This document shows positions 45,359 to 53,404 of a stretch of 56,791 nucleotides of DNA, in pieces. Each line of letters begins with the position of its first letter. Within the stretch, counting starts at the first letter, position 1. The DNA comes from Mesorhizobium sp. B2-4-15. Lineage in GTDB: Bacteria; Pseudomonadota; Alphaproteobacteria; Rhizobiales; Rhizobiaceae. A program made the position numbers and the translations under genes. Where the stretch lies: positions 1-56,791 of the forward strand of contig NZ_VFUZ01000033.1 in assembly GCF_006658505.1 (NCBI RefSeq), in the 5' to 3' direction. The notes beneath the pieces were generated by a model. That model worked only from the letters and a program-made list of their open reading frames with translations. It was not told the DNA's origin and made no database searches.

Positions 45359-46240
45359 ATGACAAAACCGAACCCTATTCTCTTTCATTCATTGGCTGCC
45401 CGACATGCCACGCTGGCGATCGATCTCGATATCGTGCGTGAGATTGGATTCGACGGGCTGGAGGTCTCAGCCGCCAAGATGCAGGCGTTTCTGGATGCCG
45501 GCTTTTCGACCGAAGATCTGAGAAAGATCGTTGACGGCATCTATTTGCCCGGGATGGGGTTCCTTATCGACGTTGAACGGCAGGGCAAAGCCAAGGACGC
45601 ACTGATGCGAGAGGCCGCCAGCATGTTCGAGCTTGCGGCTGCGTCCGGCGTGAAAGCGGTCCAGGTCATCACCGGCCCCTTGAGCCTGCAGGCCCTGGAC
45701 GACGCTTCCGCGGCCGCGATGCCTGGGCTTTATCGTGGCGTCGTCGGGCTGCCACTGAAGACCCAGATTGAACTCACGGCAGCGAACCTTGCCTCGATCG
45801 CCGACCTTGCATCCGCGCATGGCCTGCTGATCTATCTGGAAGCCCTGTCCTGGACCCCACTCAATACGATCGCCAAGCAGGTTCGTATGATCGAGGCGGC
45901 CAATCGTGACAATATCCGGCTCGTGATCGACTTCTGGCATTGCTATACGTCGGGCGACAACCCGGAGCAGATTGCCCGACTGGACAAGAATCTTCTCTAC
46001 GGTGTTCACATTTGCGATTCCCTTGCCTTCGCCGGCGGCGTTCCCGATGAGAGCGTGCTGCGCAATGTGCCAACAGGAGGCGGTGTTCTGAACCTCAAGG
46101 AATGGGTCGATGCTGTAAAGGCGACCGGCTATGATGGCTGGTGGAGCTGCGAGCTGTTCTGCCGGCGCCAACACCAGGAAAACAGCTACGACGTGGCGCG
46201 CGGCCTCAAGGCGCTCATGCAGGACCTCGTCGGCGCCTGA
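45359..46240 (+). CDS. xylose-isomerase-like TIM-barrel sugar isomerase/epimerase
   Basis: This 293-residue protein has the AP-endonuclease-2/xylose-isomerase-like fold. The start at 45359 (MTKPNPILFHSL) is behind GGCGGA; the frame runs back to 45302. Metal ligands appear as E in LIYLEALSW, D and H in VIDFWHCY, H in GVHICDS and E in WSCELF. Family members isomerise or epimerise sugars, inosose or hydroxypyruvate-like acids (OtnI is one). It sits between the degenerate Gfo/Idh/MocA gene and the phosphatase-family gene, in one likely operon. Confidence 0.9.
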   Translation: MTKPNPILFHSLAARHATLAIDLDIVREIGFDGLEVSAAKMQAFLDAGFSTEDLRKIVDGIYLPGMGFLIDVERQGKAKDALMREAASMFELAAASGVKAVQVITGPLSLQALDDASAAAMPGLYRGVVGLPLKTQIELTAANLASIADLASAHGLLIYLEALSWTPLNTIAKQVRMIEAANRDNIRLVIDFWHCYTSGDNPEQIARLDKNLLYGVHICDSLAFAGGVPDESVLRNVPTGGGVLNLKEWVDAVKATGYDGWWSCELFCRRQHQENSYDVARGLKALMQDLVGA

Positions 46241-46285
46241 GGCTCGTATCCTCCCGCCAGACGCTACAGCGACGAATGGAACGCC

Positions 46286-47068
46286 ATGCCCGACCTACCG
46301 GACATCTCCTTCTTTCATCGGCTCGCCGACGCAGCCGCCGAAGTCGCTCTGTCCTACTATCGCAAGCCGATCGAGGTCGAGGAGAAGGTGAAACCCGGCT
46401 ATCGCTTTGACCCAGTGACGATCGCCGACAAGAAAGCGGAGGAGGTCATTCGCGAGCTGATAGCCGCACAGTACCCGGATCACGCGGTGCTTGGCGAGGA
46501 ATTTGGAGAAAGCGGCGACGGACCGATCAAGTGGATCATCGATCCAATTGACGGAACGCGGCCATTCATCTGCGGCATTCCCGTCTGGGGTACTCTCATC
46601 GGACTGACGGTGGAAGGCAAGGCCCGCATGGGTATGATGAGCCAGCCCTATACAGGTGAACGGTTCTGGGCGGCGGAGGCTGAGGCTTGGACCAGCACGC
46701 CATCGGGCTCCCGCCGACTGCGGACAAGGCCGGCGAGTTCATTGGCGACCGCGATACTTCATACCAATTCGCCGGACCGCTTTCCGGATTTCCCCAGCAT
46801 CAACTTCGCTCGACTTAGGAATGCCGTGCAGATGATCCGCTATGGCGGCGAGTGCTACGCATTCGCCATGCTGGCCGCCGGGCAGATCGACCTTTGCCTG
46901 GAAGAAAGCATGCAACCCTACGATATCGCCGCCCTCATTCCGATCATTGAAATGGCGGGAGGCGTGGTCACCAATCTCGACGGCGAACCAGCCGAAAACG
47001 GCGGTGCCATCCTGGCTTCGGCGAGCCTGCATCTGCATCAGGCGGCATTGGCGCTCATCAACTCATAA
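46286..47068 (+). CDS. inositol-monophosphatase-family phosphatase (HisN-like)
   Basis: This 260-residue Mg-dependent sugar-phosphate phosphatase has metal ligands in VLGEEFGE, WIIDPIDGTRPF and MQPYDIAA. DPIDGTRPF is the form seen in the histidinol-phosphatase/inositol-phosphatase branch. Together with the HisD-family protein it could suggest histidine synthesis, but the genes are far apart, on opposite strands and in sugar operons, so dephosphorylation of a sugar or polyol phosphate is more likely. It begins 45 bp after the TIM-barrel gene. Confidence 0.9.
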   Translation: MPDLPDISFFHRLADAAAEVALSYYRKPIEVEEKVKPGYRFDPVTIADKKAEEVIRELIAAQYPDHAVLGEEFGESGDGPIKWIIDPIDGTRPFICGIPVWGTLIGLTVEGKARMGMMSQPYTGERFWAAEAEAWTSTPSGSRRLRTRPASSLATAILHTNSPDRFPDFPSINFARLRNAVQMIRYGGECYAFAMLAAGQIDLCLEESMQPYDIAALIPIIEMAGGVVTNLDGEPAENGGAILASASLHLHQAALALINS

Positions 47069-47099
47069 TATCCGGCACCAAGGCCCCGCAATCGCAATA

Positions 47100-48281
47100 C
47101 TATTCCTTGCGAAGCGAACGCGTTGAAACCGCGATCAGCGCAAAGGCGACCGCAATGAGACCAAAGCTGACAGCGAGCGAAGAGAGCTGAGCCACGAAAC
47201 CGAGCAAGGCGGGGCCAACAAGCAAGCCCGCATATCCCATTGTCGTTACAATTGACATGGCGCGGCCCGCGGCTGCACCGCCGGCGCGACCGGCAGCCGC
47301 GAATACCGCGGGAACGATATTGGCTACACCGAGGCCGCACGTTGCCAGGGACAGAAAAACAAGGCCGAGATTGCTCGCCACGATCAATAGTCCAACCGAA
47401 GCCGCGCAAGCCAAAGCGCAGGAAAGCATTAGCCGCGTAGAGCCGATACGAGCGGCAATCGCGTCACCGAACAGCCGCCCCAGCGCCATTGTGCTTGCAA
47501 GGACAGCGAAGCCATAAGCGCCGATACTGTCCGTTTTTCCGAAGGCAGTCACGATGTAGATGGCGCTCCAATCCATCATTCCGCCTTCGCCCAGCAAGGC
47601 GAGGAAGGCGATCATGCCAAGCAGGACTATGTATACTTTCTGCGTGCGCTCGAGCGCATTGCCGGAGGTCAGCCCTGTCTGAAGTGGATCATCGCGTTCG
47701 GCGGCTCTGGACGCGCCAAGGCTGGCGGTGATCGCGAGGGCCGCCACTGTGAGACCCGTTGCGGCCAGACAGATCTCCAGAGCGCCGCCATGCGAGAGGA
47801 TCTGGCCTACCGCAAGGGCGCCAGCCAGATTGCCAAAGCTGAATACCGCGTGGAACGACGACATCAAATGCCGCCCCGCGCGGCGTTCAATCGCCGAGGC
47901 CTCCGTGTTCATCGATACATCCAGCGTTCCAAAGCCTGCCCCCGCGACGAGAACGGCAAATGCCAACCATCCGGGGCCTGACACATGGGGAACAACGAGC
48001 AATGCGGTGCCAAACGTCAGGGACCCGCATAGGCTAAGCGTGCTGCAACTGTAGCGCGTCGTAAGCCGTCCGACATTCATCATGGTCGCGATGGCGCCTA
48101 GCGCGAAGCAAAGAAGCACAAGCCCGAGTTCACCTTTCTCCAGGCGGTTGTGGGCGCTGAGTACAGGCAGACAAGCCGCCCAGGATCCGATACCGATGCC
48201 GGCGGCGACGAAGAAAAGGCTGCAATTGAAACGGCCATCGCGTGCGCCAACCGAAATTCCTGAAGCTCTGTCGGTCATCAT
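47100..48281 (-). CDS. MFS transporter (YbjJ/FucP-like)
   Basis: This protein of about 393 residues has 12 expected membrane spans and belongs to the major facilitator superfamily. The start at 48281 is behind AAGGA; the frame runs to 48335 without a ribosome site. Typical features are the first helix segment GIGSWAACLPVLS, SMNTEASAIERRAGRHLMSSFH after helix 4, and a glycine-rich second half. The family contains sugar/proton symporters (FucP) and exporters. It is 268 bp downstream of the GH3-like gene on the same strand, so it may import the product of that locus. Confidence 0.88.
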   Translation of the reverse strand: MMTDRASGISVGARDGRFNCSLFFVAAGIGIGSWAACLPVLSAHNRLEKGELGLVLLCFALGAIATMMNVGRLTTRYSCSTLSLCGSLTFGTALLVVPHVSGPGWLAFAVLVAGAGFGTLDVSMNTEASAIERRAGRHLMSSFHAVFSFGNLAGALAVGQILSHGGALEICLAATGLTVAALAITASLGASRAAERDDPLQTGLTSGNALERTQKVYIVLLGMIAFLALLGEGGMMDWSAIYIVTAFGKTDSIGAYGFAVLASTMALGRLFGDAIAARIGSTRLMLSCALACAASVGLLIVASNLGLVFLSLATCGLGVANIVPAVFAAAGRAGGAAAGRAMSIVTTMGYAGLLVGPALLGFVAQLSSLAVSFGLIAVAFALIAVSTRSLRKE

Positions 48282-48549
48282 CCATCCTTGTCGGCGGGTT
48301 CTGGCCAGGCGGTCGGAGATTGACCCGTCGATCACGACCTATGGCTTTGTTGGGAAGGTCGAAAGCACTGGCGGCCACTGCGCAAGCGACATCAACGCGA
48401 CGTTGAAGGCAACTTCGCAACGGTCTGTCGGCCGAAGCAAACTGACGCACCTTTCATGCCGGGAATACCGTGAGCGTGTGAATATGGTCTCCACCAACCG
48501 GCACGGGTCATCTTCTCCAGCGAGCCAGATCCCCACATAAAGAAGAAGC

Positions 48550-49581
48550 TCACGAGCGGCCCCTAGCCGCGGCCGCACGTGTGGATCTGGCGGCCGCTTC
48601 AAGCCGCTCCTTCGGCAGCCGCCCAGAATCAACCGCCGTCACGATTGCAAGAACGATGGACGGAATCGACAGGGCAGCACTGGCTGACAACAAAAGCAGA
48701 TCCGCCCCGGCCAGCAAGGCCTGCAGACAGGTCTCTTCGATCGTCGCATTACGTTGCGTGGCCTTGTGATCAAGATCACACGTCATCACGAGACCGCGAA
48801 ACCCAAGCTCGTCACGAAGGAGCCCGATGAGTGTTGGCGAAATTGAGCCGGCTACCGGCGGGGTCAGTGCGCCGAATATGGCCGGGCTCATCATCATGCC
48901 TTCAGCCCCGGCATCCATGCCGGTCCAAAAAGGCTTCATCAAGATGCGCAGACTGGCCAGATCTTCCAGCACCATGGCCGCCTCCAGTGCCGGGATGCCT
49001 GTAAGTGTCGGGTTTCCGGGGAAATGCTTCAGCGCCGTCTGAATTCCCGCCCTCTTCGCACCTCGGACGTAAGCGCCGACAAGCCGGTCCACTGTGTCGA
49101 CCTCCTCGCCCAAAACGCGGCCGCGAAGCCAATCATTGCGTCCGGCGATGACGTCCGCGGTCGGGGAGAGCAGCATGTTTACGCCAAGGCGCGACACCGC
49201 GACGCCGTATTCCGCGATGATGTCCTCCAATTCCAGAATCGGCATTTGTTGTGCCCGCGTCAAGGTCGGCAGTGGTGGCGCAAGGACGTGCATCCGGTTT
49301 ACCGCCGAAATGTCGCCGTCCGCCGCAATCAACAGATCGCCGGACCGAGATCGAAGGTTTTCAACGCAGGAGAGCCAGGCTTCGCCGGTTTCGGCGACAA
49401 TCCGCGAGGGTCGCATCTGGCCACTTGCATATTCGTCTGGATATTCGCCAAACAAAATTGCCTTGCCACCATGGTCTAGAAAAGCGAGCAACGCGTCATT
49501 CGGTTGAATTTCGTTGGTAACCGGCAACAGGACGCCATATGCCGATGTTAGCAAGTCGCTCGACATGCGCTCAATCGTCAT
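48550..49581 (-). CDS. GH3-like protein with altered active site, copy 1
   Basis: This 343-residue protein resembles the catalytic barrel of family 3 beta-N-acetylhexosaminidases (NagZ). The conserved KHFPG is present (TALKHFPGNPTLTG), but the following Asp-His dyad is not seen. The nucleophile position, Asp in the usual 'S-D-D-L', reads TCDLDHKA, so Asp is Cys. No signal peptide, so cytoplasmic. It overlaps the DeoR gene by four bases (49578-49581) and is therefore coupled to it. It may be a non-hydrolytic binding protein, a sensor, or an enzyme with a changed reaction. Confidence 0.82.
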   Translation of the reverse strand: MTIERMSSDLLTSAYGVLLPVTNEIQPNDALLAFLDHGGKAILFGEYPDEYASGQMRPSRIVAETGEAWLSCVENLRSRSGDLLIAADGDISAVNRMHVLAPPLPTLTRAQQMPILELEDIIAEYGVAVSRLGVNMLLSPTADVIAGRNDWLRGRVLGEEVDTVDRLVGAYVRGAKRAGIQTALKHFPGNPTLTGIPALEAAMVLEDLASLRILMKPFWTGMDAGAEGMMMSPAIFGALTPPVAGSISPTLIGLLRDELGFRGLVMTCDLDHKATQRNATIEETCLQALLAGADLLLLSASAALSIPSIVLAIVTAVDSGRLPKERLEAAARSTRAAAARGRS

Positions 49582-50360
49582 GGCTGATCTTTGCCAGCAC
49601 GCAAGATTCTGATCCCAAGATCGGTGTAGGGAGCAATCTGGTCATGCCTGGCGCTGCCCTCGACAACAATCGCCGCAAGTGCTGACGCTTGGGTGATGAC
49701 AAACGGTGCCGCCGTTCCCAGTTTTTCGCTCGTCGCCGCAACAACGATCGCACGGCTGACCTGGCAGAGGCCGCGCTTGAAGTCGGCCTCGTCAAAGCTG
49801 AACGCCGTCACGCCCGCGGCCGCGTCCAACCCGCACGCCCCAAGAAAGGTGAGATCGGGGCGCAACAACCCCAGTTCGTGCACGGCCCTGCTGCCCAGGC
49901 AAGACCCGGTGTGCGGGTCAAACCGTCCTCCGAGAAGAATGATATCGATGTTGGTTCGGCTGCCAAGTTCAATGGCGATTGCCGGCGCGTTGGTAACGAC
50001 CCGAAGATTCATCGCCTCGGGCAGAAACCTTGCGACAAGCTGGTTGGTTGAACCGCCATCGATGAAAATGGTGCTGCCGTCGGAAACCAGCCCCACAGCA
50101 GCTTGCGCCAGTGCTGCCTTCCGGTGCGGTACCGAGGCAGTCCGCTCTGTGAGGCTGCCCGAAGCCGGAGAAACCTTCAGGGCGCCCCCATAGACTTTGA
50201 CGCAGAGCCCCTGGGCCGCGAGACCACGCAGATCACGGCGGATCGTGTCCTCCGAAAGCTCCAGTTCGCGCGCCAGATCCGCCGCAATAATTCGCCCCTC
50301 GCTGTTGAGCCGCTCCTGGATCAGCGTCCACCGCTCCTTCAACAACAGATCTTCATACAT
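49578..50360 (-). CDS. DeoR-family transcriptional regulator
   Basis: This 260-residue repressor has an N-terminal HTH (LELSEDTIRRDLRGLAAQG) and a C-terminal sugar-phosphate-binding DeoRC domain (IFIDGGSTNQLVARFLP, VVTNAPAIA, FLGACGLDAAAGVTAF). The start at 50360 (MYEDLLLKERW) is the usual family start; the frame extends to 50393. DeoR proteins normally sense a phosphosugar and control the adjacent catabolic genes. The matching motifs at 50392 and 50517 probably are its operators, one in front of itself and one in front of the GH3-like gene at 50571. Confidence 0.94.
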   Translation of the reverse strand: MYEDLLLKERWTLIQERLNSEGRIIAADLARELELSEDTIRRDLRGLAAQGLCVKVYGGALKVSPASGSLTERTASVPHRKAALAQAAVGLVSDGSTIFIDGGSTNQLVARFLPEAMNLRVVTNAPAIAIELGSRTNIDIILLGGRFDPHTGSCLGSRAVHELGLLRPDLTFLGACGLDAAAGVTAFSFDEADFKRGLCQVSRAIVVAATSEKLGTAAPFVITQASALAAIVVEGSARHDQIAPYTDLGIRILRAGKDQP

Positions 50361-50391
50361 GGACCTTGCTCCGACATTCTCGCAGGCAATC

Positions 50392-50407
50392 ATGCACGTT
50401 TATGCAC
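50392..50407 (-). promoter_or_regulatory. DeoR operator, copy in front of the regulator gene
   Basis: The minus strand reads GTGCATAAACGTGCAT, a direct repeat of GTGCAT ten bases apart. It matches 50517-50532 in 15 of 16 bases, each copy pointing into its own gene. It begins 32 bp upstream of the regulator ATG. Confidence 0.65.
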
Positions 50408-50498
50408 TATTTCCAATACGCGCAAGATAATTCACGGAGACCGGCAGGCCTGGAGCAACGAGATGAGAGGCTGCAGGGTCGCGGCTAGCTAAGAATGC

Positions 50499-50532
50499 TT
50501 GACACTCCGCTTAAACGTGCATAATCGTGCAT
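50499..50532 (+). promoter_or_regulatory. promoter and DeoR operator in front of the GH3-like gene
   Basis: TTGACA (50499-50504) is followed at 15 bases by CATAAT (50520-50525). GTGCATAATCGTGCAT (50517-50532) covers the -10 box, so bound regulator would exclude polymerase. The gene starts 38 bp further on at 50571. Confidence 0.65.
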
Positions 50533-50570
50533 CATCAAACACCGTCTTAACGGATTGCGCGAAAGGTTCG

Positions 50571-51599
50571 ATGGTCATGGCTTTTTCACCCGCACAAGAC
50601 GCAAAGGCGGTCCTCTTGCCAGCATTCGACGCAACGGCACTCAGCGACACGACGCGGCGGTTTCTTGACGAAGGCGGGGTGTCAATCCTGCTTGGCGAAA
50701 GCCGTGCCGAATATGTTGCCCGCGGCATGAGCATGGAACGCCGCGCCGCGGAGTCGGCTGAAACCTTTCGCCTGGTCACCGCGGATGCAAAAAAGTGCTC
50801 CGGTCTCCTGCTGGCGGCTGTCGACCAGGAGATGGCCGGCATATGCAGGCTGCACGATCTGGTGCCGAGCTTTCCTTCACCGGACCTCCTGCCCTTTGCC
50901 TCCGAGCAGGACATCGAGGCCGTCGCCTACCAGGTCGCCCTCATTGCTTCTTCCTTGGGTGTGAACTGCTTTCTGTCGCCTGTTCTCGACGTCGTGAAGG
51001 GGCGGAACCCGTGGCTGAGCGGACGCACATGGTCTACCGATCCGGCTTTGATCGGCCGGTTGTCCGCCGCATATATTCGCGGGGCCCAGCGCGGGCGGGT
51101 TGCGGCCACCGGCAAGCACTTTCCTGGCTTCAGCGATGTCTCTGGCGATCCTGCCATCGACGACCAGGCAGTGAATTCGCTTCAGCGCGGCGAAATCGAG
51201 GCAGGCCTGCCGCCCTTCCGCGCGGCGATCGAAGCCGGGGTCGAGATTATGATGGTCGGCCCTGCCATCGTATCCGCAATCGACGACAAGGTCGCGGCCC
51301 TTCGGTCCCGTAAAATCGTCGGAATGTTGAAGGAAGCGCTCGGTTTCAAGGGTGTTGTGATGGCTGACGATCTCGACTCGCATGCCACGATGCGAGGCGA
51401 CAGCGTCTGCCAGGTTGCTCTTGATGCCCTGAATGCCGGTTGTGACTTTCTGTTGCTTGCCGATACAGGAAACCAACTGGATGAAGTGGCAAACGCGATC
51501 TCGCGAGCAGCTGAAACCGGTGACATCTCACGTGAAGCGCTCGCCAAATCCGCTGAACGTGTCCGGGCTTTGGCAAAGGAGTATGATGCAAAGGTTTGA
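50571..51599 (+). CDS. GH3-like protein (NagZ-related), copy 2
   Basis: This 342-residue GH3 barrel protein starts at 50571 (MVMAFSPAQD) with AAAGG upstream; the frame runs back to 50499 through the promoter. It carries KHFPG (ATGKHFPGFSDVSGDP) and keeps the nucleophile Asp (GVVMADDLDSHAT), but the general acid/base His of the NagZ loop (usually D-S-H) is not seen. It shares LGVN..LSP..DV..GRN.WL.GR with copy 1, so the two are paralogues. It is likely cytoplasmic and acts on a beta-linked amino sugar or related glycoside, if active. Confidence 0.87.
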   Translation: MVMAFSPAQDAKAVLLPAFDATALSDTTRRFLDEGGVSILLGESRAEYVARGMSMERRAAESAETFRLVTADAKKCSGLLLAAVDQEMAGICRLHDLVPSFPSPDLLPFASEQDIEAVAYQVALIASSLGVNCFLSPVLDVVKGRNPWLSGRTWSTDPALIGRLSAAYIRGAQRGRVAATGKHFPGFSDVSGDPAIDDQAVNSLQRGEIEAGLPPFRAAIEAGVEIMMVGPAIVSAIDDKVAALRSRKIVGMLKEALGFKGVVMADDLDSHATMRGDSVCQVALDALNAGCDFLLLADTGNQLDEVANAISRAAETGDISREALAKSAERVRALAKEYDAKV

Positions 51600-51839
51600 C
51601 CACGCCTGGATCGATTAACCTGCCTCGAACCTATACCGGCACGTCCCAACCGGCCAGTGACGGACCTTTGCAGGATTTGCGATCAGCGTGAGCCCATGCT
51701 GAGAGGCATCGAACTCGATGCGTCAACTCACCGCCAACTTAGCGATGGCAAAGATCCTCGCACTTTCTCTTCAAACGCCGGGATGGCGGTAAGGTCACCG
51801 GCCTCTTGATTGGGAGCGATGGCCAAGCATTTTGGTGGC

Positions 51840-51937
51840 CCGGAGGGTGTGAGACTATCAAGGAAAATCGATGGCTTAGCGGATGTCAGCCAACCCATAT
51901 CCTTCGTATGACCTCGTATGGTCCGGCGAACCTATGG
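51840..51937 (+). repeat. diverged direct repeat, right copy (partner at 6467-6564)
   Basis: About 98 bp beginning CCGGAGGGTGTGAGACT and ending CCGGCGAACCTATGG, about 80 percent identical by hand to 6467-6564 in the same orientation. It lies in a 400-bp gene-free stretch (51600-52000) after the last gene of block C. No integrase gene is beside it. Confidence 0.6.
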
Positions 51938-52000
51938 GCGAAGCAGCTAGGGTTTCGGACTTGTAACGAAAGCGACCGTCGCGCCGCCTAGCACCCGCGC

Positions 52001-52264
52001 CTAAGGCACTGCGCTCGTCAACATCAGAACGATGCCGACCGCTATCATTAGCAGGCCTGGCCAGTTGCGCGAGAAGCCGAGAAACCCGAACCCACGCCGT
52101 CGCGGCTCGAGAGTTGGGCCAGGCGTTGCCAGCCTTGAGGCCGACCGGTCGGCTGGAGTGCCGAGCGGTGCCAAATTGCTGAGCCGACCGTATGAGAGTG
52201 CCGCGCCTGCCATGTAGACAATGCCAGCAACGATGAGTAGCGCACCGATGAGAATGACAGTCAA
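52001..52264 (-). CDS. small two-pass membrane protein, unknown
   Basis: This 87-residue protein has an N-terminal hydrophobic segment (VILIGALLIVAGIVYMAGAA), a polar loop rich in Ser, Pro and Arg, and a C-terminal segment (WPGLLMIAVGIVLMLTSAVP). The upstream sequence has GAGGAGGATG just before the start, a strong ribosome binding site. It looks like the small membrane proteins of unknown function often annotated in rhizobia. Neighbours give no hint of role. Confidence 0.65.
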   Translation of the reverse strand: MTVILIGALLIVAGIVYMAGAALSYGRLSNLAPLGTPADRSASRLATPGPTLEPRRRGFGFLGFSRNWPGLLMIAVGIVLMLTSAVP

Positions 52265-52903
52265 TTTTCATCCTCCTCTCTTTAGCTTTCCAAGCCTGGC
52301 CCGCATATGAGTGAAAACGGTCGTGACGGCTGACAGTTCCGGCAAGAGCGCCCTATCGGCTTGACGTGTCGCCTGAATCGAACGGAACGGGCCCGGTGAA
52401 CGCCTCATGGCCGATCAAGGACCAATGAGAGGGGGCTCTCGCCGGCCGAGTCGAGCAAGGATTGCCTAGTGGCACGTAGCAGCCGTCTGGTGCCCAGTGA
52501 TGGTCGATTGGGTCTCTCCACCCCTCTGGCCGCCAGCAAATGTTGCGCGACGGCCGCGGGTCGTACCGATCGCATTAAAGTCCATCGCTTATCGACCGGT
52601 CGTTCATATCGAGCTCAAATCATCCGCTGCGAATAGGTCACTGCCTCCAATATCTGACCTGAGCGGGCTTGCCGGTCTGCCTACGGCCGACATAGGCCAG
52701 CCAGATCGCTCGGCGCGGAGATCAGTAGCATGTCGATCGTTCGGCGGGCGTAAAACTGATCTAGACTAGCGCTGGACTACCGATATCGACAAGGACGGTC
52801 ATCAGGGCAGATTTCAATTTGACGGAAGCGACGGTGCTCGGCAAGATCCGTAACGCAGCTGAATTGCCCCGCATCGCTCCATTCAATCGGGAATGCTTGC
52901 AGA
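52265..52903. other. gene-free stretch
   Basis: I see no supported gene, RNA or mobile element in this 640-bp region between the small membrane protein gene and the end of the peptidase gene. Open frames here have no family resemblance or ribosome site. A weak inverted repeat GGCAC/GTGCC lies near 52471-52494. Confidence 0.5.
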
Positions 52904-53404
52904 TCAAACAGCCTTCGCATTCCGCCGTCGTCCACGCGCTGGCGGTACCGTTCCGGCCGGAGACTTGCCAAGTGCATCGAACAGCGTGCCCAACTTGTCC
53001 GCGATGGGAGTGCCGATGCCGGTGCACGGGTCGGGGCCGATGCGCGCGCGGAAATAGCCATTGTCGCCGCTGGTTATGTCGTTGAAGCAGGTCTGGTTGA
53101 GCCAGAGTCGCGGCGTCACCAGTCCGAGCTTGCGCCCGAATGCGGCAAATAGCCCGGCATAGAGCGGCGCCACGGCGCTGGTTCCCCCGATCACTTCCTG
53201 CCGGCCGTGCACGAAGACATTGTAGCCGGTATAGGGGTCGGCATTGGCGGAGATATCGGGCACCATGCGGCCCGGCCCGTGCGGCGCCCCCGCCTGCCAT
53301 GCCGGCATGGGGCGGAACAGTTCCGAGAAGCCCCCGCCCGTCCCCGAGCCGTTCGGGTTGCCGGGGTCGTCGTTCCAGACAGTCTCTTCCGCATTGGCGC
53401 CGTG
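52904..53404 (-). pseudogene. C-terminal part of the S53 peptidase domain, in a shifted frame
   Basis: From about 53404 this frame continues the sedolisin domain where the main frame loses similarity: HGANAEETVWNDD, NGSGTGGGFSELF, then VPDISANADPYTGYNVFV and the catalytic serine motif GGTSAVAPLYAGL, ending near GIGTPIADKLGTLFDALG. It would join to the frame at 53191-55695 if one base were restored around 53401-53407. The catalytic Ser is therefore present in the DNA but not in the predicted main product. Either a real frameshift or a sequencing error. Confidence 0.85.

Noticed and set aside
52470..52496. Inverted repeat GGCAC/GTGCC as a terminator
   Set aside because: Arms of five bases, long loop and no T-run; expected by chance in GC-rich DNA.
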